Of a stretch of 64,000 nucleotides of DNA, positions 14,301 to 23,300 are shown one piece after another. The stretch spans positions 48,899,363 to 48,963,362 of the forward strand of contig NC_061812.1 in the NCBI RefSeq assembly GCF_021462225.1, read 5' to 3'. Numbering within the stretch: position 1 is the stretch's first letter; every line of letters begins with the position of its first letter. Under the pieces are notes generated by a model that saw only the letters and a program-made list of their open reading frames with translations, did no database searches and was not told the origin of the DNA. This DNA comes from Girardinichthys multiradiatus. Its lineage: Eukaryota > Chordata > Actinopteri > Cyprinodontiformes > Goodeidae. The translations under genes were made by a program, and so were the position numbers.

Positions 14301-17300
14301 CTTCTTGAGTTGTCACAGGAAGTACAGTCTCTGCTGGACCTTCTTCCGAACAGTGTCTGTGTGTGAGGACGACCTCAGGTCTCGAGAAAGGGTGGCTCCT
14401 AGCAACTGGAAATGATCCACAGAAGACACAGTGTTGTTGAGGATAGTGAGGGGAGTTTGGGGGGTGGTTCTCCAGAAGTACTACATAATTTCCACAGTCT
14501 CAAGCGAGTTAAGCTCAAGGTGATTCTGATCGCACTACTGGACCAGCCTATCCACCTCCATAAGGCGCTGAGAGTTTTTATATTGGAGAAGATGCGTCCT
14601 AGCCTCACCTAGCTTCTTGTGGAAGTCAAACAACAACAACAAAAACGTTTTTTTCCTAACAGAAAAAGGAACTTCTCTTCCATCTGTGATGTAATATCGG
14701 CAATGATGTTGAAATGCATCAATTAGTTGTGTGTCGTTAGGGGAGATGGGAATACAGAGCTGCGTGTCATCAGCATTGCTATGAAAATGAATGCCTTGCC
14801 TCTTATTGACACCACCAGTGGTAGCATGTTAACAATTGTAGGGCCTAAAATTGAGCCACTTGATACTTGTTAGTTTAAGTCATAATATTTAAGTGAATTT
14901 CCTAAATTTACAAATAATTTTCAGAGAGGTGATTTATTAGTTTGAAGATATACTGTGAAGTTCCATATGTTCTAACCTGTCCCATAGCATGGTGTTGTCG
15001 ACAGTATCAAAGGCTTTTTAATAAACAGATCTATTTATGTTTTTTTCCAGGATTTTCCATGATTGCTGTTTTTTTGGTGAAACACGTATTCCTGCGGATT
15101 TGTTAGATGTGTCTAACTAACCAGAGCAGTTATGGACAATTTTAAGCATCACAAGTCTCAAGTAGTTCGCCTCAACTTGTCAAAATGTTCCATTATAGAT
15201 TTTACACCTCCTTCTTCCTGCATCTGTTGAGTATTTATAGTTTGTCACCAATTTATTTTTCAACTAAAATTGTCAATTTAGAAACAGGGTTAATGTAGGT
15301 GTCAAACCTTTGCTGCTTGCTCCGTCATAGGTAGTTGCCCCCACATGCTTTCATTAGCGCAAAACATGTAAATGACATTTGTCAGCCACCTACATGCATG
15401 TTAACATTTTCAGTTTCTAAAACCGTGTGTTTTGCATGAACATATCTTTACAGTAAAACCTGCAAACATTTTTCTCAGTAATAAGACTCATGCATACACC
15501 CGTGCAACAAATCTGACCACTAAATGTTGGCTGTGAACCCATTAGGCTTTGCGGTTTTAGTTTAGAAATATAAGTCATCACCCAAAGCCTTGTTTCACTG
15601 ACAGCTTTTTCACCACAAGAGCCAGCACAGCATAACAGGATATCACTATTGCAAACTTCCCCACATCTCCTGTAGCCTTGTCAGGCTTGGAGTTCTTACA
15701 TTTAGAACATAGCATGGCACTTGTATGATGACGAAGAAGGGATGCTTTCAGACAAAGCAATAGCAATTCTTCTGTGAAGACTTAAAACATAATGAGCAAA
15801 ATGGGCTCCAGTTGCACAAGCCTGCAAGAGGAACTATAAAGAAACTTCATTTATCTTTCTGTAGAAGGTCCAAACGGGAAGTGAAAATACAGAGAACCAA
15901 TATGTCATTCAAAACCAAAACTACAACAACAAAAACTACTTGGAGCACAGAGCTTATTTTACAGGGAGTCTAGTTGTGGGAATTGTAATTGTTGCATATC
16001 GGGACTTTTTTTTTCTCCAAAGAGCCTCAATTTAATGTGTCAAACATTGCTGTTTTATTTAAGTCAGAGTAAGGTTCCTTTAGGAGTGTCCTTTAGGACT
16101 TGCTACAATGGGGTAAAAAAACGATCAAAAATAGTCTTAACAGGGTCTTGCTGGGGTGTCCTCTCCTGTGGTGTATTGTGGACACCGTGAGTTCCCTGTT
16201 GTCCATGATAGAGCAAGAGAAACCCTTGGGGGTCTGAAGAATGCACAACACCTCTGCCATGAGTGGTGTGGTCCTCGGATTTAGGGTGGAGCATCGGTAG
16301 CAGTGACAGTGTATAGATGACGTGGGGGCCAGCATAGCCTTGTTATCAAGAGTTTGAAGCAGTACTTGCTATGCCAGGAAGCATATTGAGTTTATAGTAC
16401 TTCAGGGACATGGGAAAAATACCAGTGAAAAACAATTTTGGCAAGTACCTTGGAGTGCAGCACTGTCATTAAGAGGTTTTTGAAATCTCCCACAATACAG
16501 CCACATTCTAATAGGTTGTTTAGGATGTGGAGAGTAAAGTTGGGTCTTCATTCTTCAATAGGTTCAGTTTAGAAGCAAGTTCAGCATCCTTCTCTCCTGC
16601 TCACAGCCAAACAGACATCCCACCCTCCTTTGACCCACAGCTGTCCAGTAACACCTCAAATGTTTTATCTTCCATCTCAGCCATGGACCCTTCTGCTTCT
16701 ACATGTTTGCCTTCAACCAAATCAGAATATGCTGATGCTCCCTTTGCCTCCCCCTTCCACCTGTGTGTTTCAAGAAGTCAGATGAAGAGACAACTGGAAA
16801 GACTGAACCAGAACAAGGCTGCAGGTCCAGATCATGTCAGCCCTATAGTCCTGAAGGCCTGTGCAGAGCAGCTCTGTGGAATTCTGCAGCACCTCTTCAA
16901 CCTTAGCCTGGCCCAGAAGAAGGTGCCAGTGTTGTGGAAGACCTCATGTCTTGTTCTGTTACCAAATAAAACTCACCAATTAGTCTTCAATGACTATAGA
17001 CCTGTTGCCCTGACATCCCATCATGAAGGTCCTAGAGAGACTCTTGTTGACCCACCTGAATAAGCAAACGATAAACTATCAGGACCTCCTTCAGTTTGGT
17101 TATCGCTGTGGAGTTGGAGTTGAAGATGCCATCATACACCTGCTTCAACAAACCCACTGTCATCTGGACAAAGCCAGCAGCACTGTGAGGATCATGTTCT
17201 TTGATTTCTCCAGTGCATTTAACACAATTCAACCTGATTTGCTTTGTCAGAAACTCCAGAAGACTCTTCATTAAGATTGCCTTAGGTGCATTAAAATGTT

Positions 17301-20300
17301 TAACCAATTGTGAATTTACATACTGTGTGCCAGATGGATGAAAATACAAAGTAGTGTTTTGTACTTTTTGCCCTTTGGACCCTATTTCTAATGGGAGTTT
17401 TAAATGGCAAATTTTCTAAATTCCTATTGCAGCTAAGCTGTACTGCATGGCTGATGTTTTGGGCATTCAACAGTGAAAACAGATTTAACAGCACATTTAA
17501 CTGCACTGCAGTAGGCAGTTAACCCTTTGTAGCTAAACCAAAAACAAAGCTAATGGTGCTGTGCTCTGTTCATCCGAAGCAGAGTACAGCTCAGACGTGG
17601 CAGTTATACAGCAATCAGACAGGAAAAAGGGTGGAAAGGAAGAGGAAGAAATGCAGCACACAGCCCAAAACTGGGAACCAAATCTAACTGCATCAAGGAC
17701 TATAGCCTCTGCACATGGTGCATGCACTCAAACTAAGCCACCAGCGCCCCAGAGTTTCTAAGAAACAAGTAGTTAATGGTGATGTTTTATCTGCAAAAAT
17801 TTGATTTTATTGCACTTTTACCAAAACTAGAACAAAGCTTGATAAATTGAGACGAGGAGAGAAAAGAGCCTGATGATAAGATCCAGTGATTCACAGGAAG
17901 TGTGGAGCTTGTGGAGGAGATGCTGTCAACTTGGTCTGCAGAAGACTTCTTTCTCTAATGGCTGCATAAGTATCTGCAGCAGCACAGCGCAGTCAGAGAA
18001 ATTTCAACTGAGCTAAGTGCAGTTCAAGCTTCACAGAGCTACATGCACCTCCACACCTTGGTGGAATTGCAGGTGTTGTTGCTCTTTCTCTAGTGCAATG
18101 ACGCTATTGAACGGAAAATGTGACACAAATAAAAGGATTTAGGGTGCAGCAGAGATGGTGCAGTCATTGTTGTGCAAGCCCCATTAGCCTCTTGCTAGCT
18201 TGTAGACAAGATGAACAAGTAAACAATTTATTATTTTATTTCCACCCTGTATTGTGCTGCTACAGCTATAATATTGTTAGCATCTCTGGCTATCAGACTT
18301 CCACAATACATTGAATCACAGTCTTCAGTGCAATTTCTGTGTGCAACTACTCACAAAGTACTGCCTAGATGCAATGCTTGATATCCTATAACATTTTGTA
18401 ATGCATTCAAACTCTGCTTGCCCATTATATATTTAGCCAGTTGGATGGACTTCTACTGTCTTTTATCCACATACCTAATAAAACAAAGACATTGGTGACC
18501 ATAATGCTAAAGCTCAGGCAGAGTTATAGGGTTATTGTGATAATGGAAAATAAGTCAAAAAAGAGAAGCATTTGTGTTGAAGTAACGAATATCCATGGCA
18601 ATATTCAGCAATAATATTACACTTTCATATTTCCTGAATATCATGCAGCCCTGCAGCCTATGAGATAATCAAATTCTCCTGTATAGTTGCTGCTGAATTG
18701 AGCTGCTTTATCTTTTAGTTCCAGCAGACATTCAGTTTCCTTTGCTAATGCGAAGTACAAAAACAACAGAAATAAATTAGCTTTAAATTACTAACTTGAT
18801 GGCTGAGAATGACATACTAATGTGTCCCTTTGAGAAATGGTGTATCCAGAAAAACAAAACAATATGAAATAATGCCTATTTTTTGCTTTCCTCTCCGGAA
18901 TGTACATCACACTGACAGACATCCTCTGTTTGTCTCAGCAGGACTCCTGACACGTATAGGTTACAGTTTAAGGCTTTACCTAAAGCCAGTATTACAGATC
19001 TGTATAGAAACAAAGAACATTTTCATGAGGTTATGATGAGTCATGTCTTTTGTCATTTTCTAACATATTGCCTGTTTTTTCATCCTCATCTCAGTATCGT
19101 TGTTCTGTGTTTCAGAGCAAATTTGCTAAAGCTCTGTACGACAACACCGCAGAGTGTGGCGACGAACTGGCCTTCAGAAAGGGTGACATCGTCACAGTGA
19201 TGGAACAAAATGTGTCCGACACCAGTGGATGGTGGAAGTGTTCCCTGTATGGCCGGCAAGGACTAGCCCCTGCAAATCGACTAGAGCTCCTGGCGCAGAC
19301 AGTGGCTGCAGCAGGAGACATAAGGCATGATGCAGAAAAACCCACATTAAATAATGCTAAAAGTGATGTCAAAGTACAAAATATCTACCAGATCCCAAGC
19401 ACACCCAGACCCATCAGCAGCCCCACCTACGAACGCATGGAGATGGGCTACCAGGTTCGAATCCTGTCAACACTGAGGCAGAACACAGACCGACCTGACC
19501 TAAACATGGTACAGACTTTTCATTTTTGGGACTGTATATGGTTTAGATAAAAAGATAAATGTGGTTACATATCTTTTGGTCTAACATCAAACCTGGCCCT
19601 ACTGTGGAAGGGTAAACCTGCATAATTGAAAATATTAACTGTTGGAGAAATGCAAAGCTGTGAAACTCCTACTGGCAAAAGAGCTTACATATGGGGACCA
19701 GGGGGCTCTCTGTAAGGACAGGCATGCAGCAACATGGGCTTTATGGGCCTGTAAAAGACAAACAGACAGAAACTTCAGACACTTTTAATGGCAAACAACA
19801 TTCCCTGCTGCCTGGGACCCCAGAAACACACAAGAATTTGTATGAGTGTAGAGTGTTGGGAAGAAATACACCCACATGTTCATGATTTCCTCTTCTGCTG
19901 GAGGGTAGTCCTGTTCCCCTCGACAGTAGCCACCCAATATCTTCTGAGCAGCATGGTTTCTATTACAAAGCTGTGTTAATTGGCCAAGCGTATGCATAAT
20001 AGGCCTCTCAACAGGTCTCAGAGAAAAACACTGTCCCCATAAATGTGTTGATGCAGAGGTCAGTGAGGTAGCTGCAACTTTTGATCAAAGTCAACCTCAG
20101 CATTAACAGCTTGCTGTTATGTCTGCAGCCTTCATTCTCCAGCACTGCATGCAGTCCAAAAGTGGAAGTTTATGATGTCCCATGCCAAGCAAGACGAGCT
20201 ACTCTTTTTGTTGTGAGGACACTTATTGAACCAAATTGATTATATTTTTAAATGTTGCTATCTGTGTGGGCTTTTATCAGATATCTTTATGATCGTTTGA

Positions 20301-23300
20301 TTTTTCTTTTGCAGGAATCATCACCTCCGAGCCAAATACCAAAATCTCTTGCTTCAGTTTCAGAGCCAGAGAACACATCTGACATTCCACAGCAATTAAG
20401 GTCCAACAATCAAAGAGACTCTTACGTATGTTTTTTGTTTTCTGAAATTAATGAGGTTAAGGTTCTATCAATGTTTTGTAATGCAAACTCACTATCAGGA
20501 ATGTGATATATAGTCAATCATTGTAAGACTGTTACCTTGCAGCAAGAAGGCCCTGGGTTTAAATCCTATCAGAGGCCTTTGTGTAAGGAGTTGCATGTTC
20601 TTCCAATGCATGTGTTGGTTCTCTCCCATTACCCTGTCCTTCTTACACTGTCCAAAACCATACATGGTTGTTGAACTGCTCACACTAAATTGCCCTTAAG
20701 TAGGAGTCTCTCCTGTGTGTCCATGTGTTGCCCTTCAATATGTCCGGAGTTCACCCCATCCCTCATATATTGACGACTGGAGATATGCACCATCCCCTGG
20801 TGACCCTGTAAGGAGTAAGCGGGTATGATGGATGGATGGATGGATGGATGGATGGACGGACGGATCAGCCATTTTATTGCTCCCAGTCTCCTCCAGACTG
20901 TACTGCCATGACTTCCTATTGAAGAAGTTTCAATTCAATATCCATTTCCAATACTGGTCCACAATTTCAAACAGTCTCTTTCTGACAACTGGTGACAGAA
21001 AACACTGACAGAAGTAGAGCACATAGAAGCATATTAGCATCATTTATTTAAAGATTATTGAAATGTAATCATTTTGCATTTTTAAGACAGTTCTTAGCAA
21101 CTACTGACAAATGTGGATTGATTTGGGCCATCTCTGGTAATCAAACAAACATGCAGTTTGTATGTTCTTGTTCAAACTTTCGCCTATATCCCTGCATGTG
21201 ACACAACTAAAGTTGTGATGATGTGTTCGGTTTATATGTTGGTTTAAAACCAGGGCTACCATGAATAATCTACAGAACCTGCCACACCTTCCTTGGTACT
21301 TTTTGCAAACTTGATTATTGCTATAAACCCTTTTTGTGAAATGATCAATTCATTACATTGTTTTGTTCTACAGAACTATAGGACTAACAATTTAATTGTT
21401 TTTTAAAGGTTTATGCAGTTCCACCACCTCTGGCTCAGGACCCAAACTATGACACCCCTGTTCCCTCAGGCTCAGAATACCAACATAAAATCACCAGTGG
21501 ATGCAGCAGTCTTCCTAATCCCAGCAAGCAGGAATGGATTTATGATGTACCAGTAGGTTCCGAGAAGCAAAGTATTACCCAAGGCAACTATGACACCTTG
21601 CCATCCAGAGCATGGTCAGAGCACATCTACGACACTATTCCTGTTCAAAGAAAAACATCAGATTTTTTGATTTATGATTCACCAAAACCCTGCACTCCTG
21701 GCATGCCAAGTCCTCCCAATTTATTCCCTCGCACCCAACTTTCAAACAAACCCACAACTACACAGCCAACAGAGGAGTTACTATATGCCGTTCCACCCAA
21801 AGAACACCCCCTCAACCAGGTGACCAGTGATCCTCTGGGAGATCATAAACCCCTTGAGAGAAGAGGTGATCCAAACAATACTTTAGAACTTAAAAAGGTG
21901 CGCCTGCAGCGGATGAGGAATTTTTTGGCTTGTACATCTTTCAATGACCTTTTGGGAGGTGGGAATACACTGGTGCTGGAGGATAAGCAATACAGACCAA
22001 GTCTCTCTGCAGGTGTTAATCAAAGAATCAGCACAGCCTCCAGCTCTTCCTCCAGCTCCTGTGACTCTCTGCCCTTAAGCTCATCTTCCCCTGAGCCTCT
22101 TCGAGAAGTGACAGTCTGTCAGGAAGAAGCTTGCCGGAAACTCCTTGAGCTTCAGGAATGTGTTTGTAGGGCTGTGCCTCAGCTCATGAACTTTGTAAGC
22201 AGCAACTGGAGGTGTAAAAACCATTTGGAGAAACACCTGAAAGAAATCAAGGAAGCAACAGAGGCAGTTGTTTCTACTGTGACATGCTTTCTAAACTTTG
22301 CTCTTGACATTAAGGGTAATGCCTGTCGTTTAACTGATACTAATCTGCAGACCAGGCTTCATAAACAGCTGTCCATAGTAGAGGATTCTGGTGTGATCCT
22401 ACAGCAAACAGCAAGCTTTCTAAACACGGCGGGCTGGGCCCTCGACACACTCTGTCAGGACCCAAGCCAGATGCAGAACCCTGACCAACTTGAACGTTTT
22501 GTGATGGTGGCGCGCACTGTACCAGATGATGTCAAGCGCCTGGTGTCCATCATCTATGGAAACAGTAAGCTTCTTTTTAAAGCTACTCAAAAAGATCGAG
22601 AACCTGTAAGCAGAAAAAGTCCACCACAGACCAAGAAACATCCTGATAAAACGGAGCTAGGACAAGATTCAGAAGAGGATGACAATGACTACGTAGAGCT
22701 AGAGGTGAAAATTTCTAAAGTTTTGTGTCATCATACATAATATAAGACTAGTTATTTATGTTGGACTTCAATCTTCAAGCTCAAAGTATAATTGCTAATG
22801 CTGCTAATGTTTTCTATTTTTCTTAGAGAAAGATTGAGGAAAGGTTGCCAGAGGAAGTGCAAAAAGGGCCAGAAGAAAACATCTCACCATGCTCTAAAAG
22901 TGTATGCAACAAAACAACTCTTTTTCTCTTACCAATTTTATCTTTTGTTTATCATTTTGCATATGTCTGTCTACCCCTTAGCAGTACAGTAGCTAGAAGC
23001 ACTTAGAGAAGAGTTTCATGCAGAGTACAGTCGCAAAAGTTTCCATGTCCTTAAATTCTTTCATATTTAAAAAACAAATCACAACAACAAACTTTAATGC
23101 AGTTCCTTGGGAAGGTATGTGATCGACAGAACGTAGTGAGTAAGTGTGAAGTGGAATGAAAATAATATGTGGTTTTCAAAGCATTTTACAAATGAAAGTC
23201 TGGCATGCGTTTGTATTCAGTCCTCCTGAGTCAGTACTTAATAGAACCACATTGGGCTGCAGGTCTTTTTGGGGTATGTCTATCAGCCTCAAACATCTAC

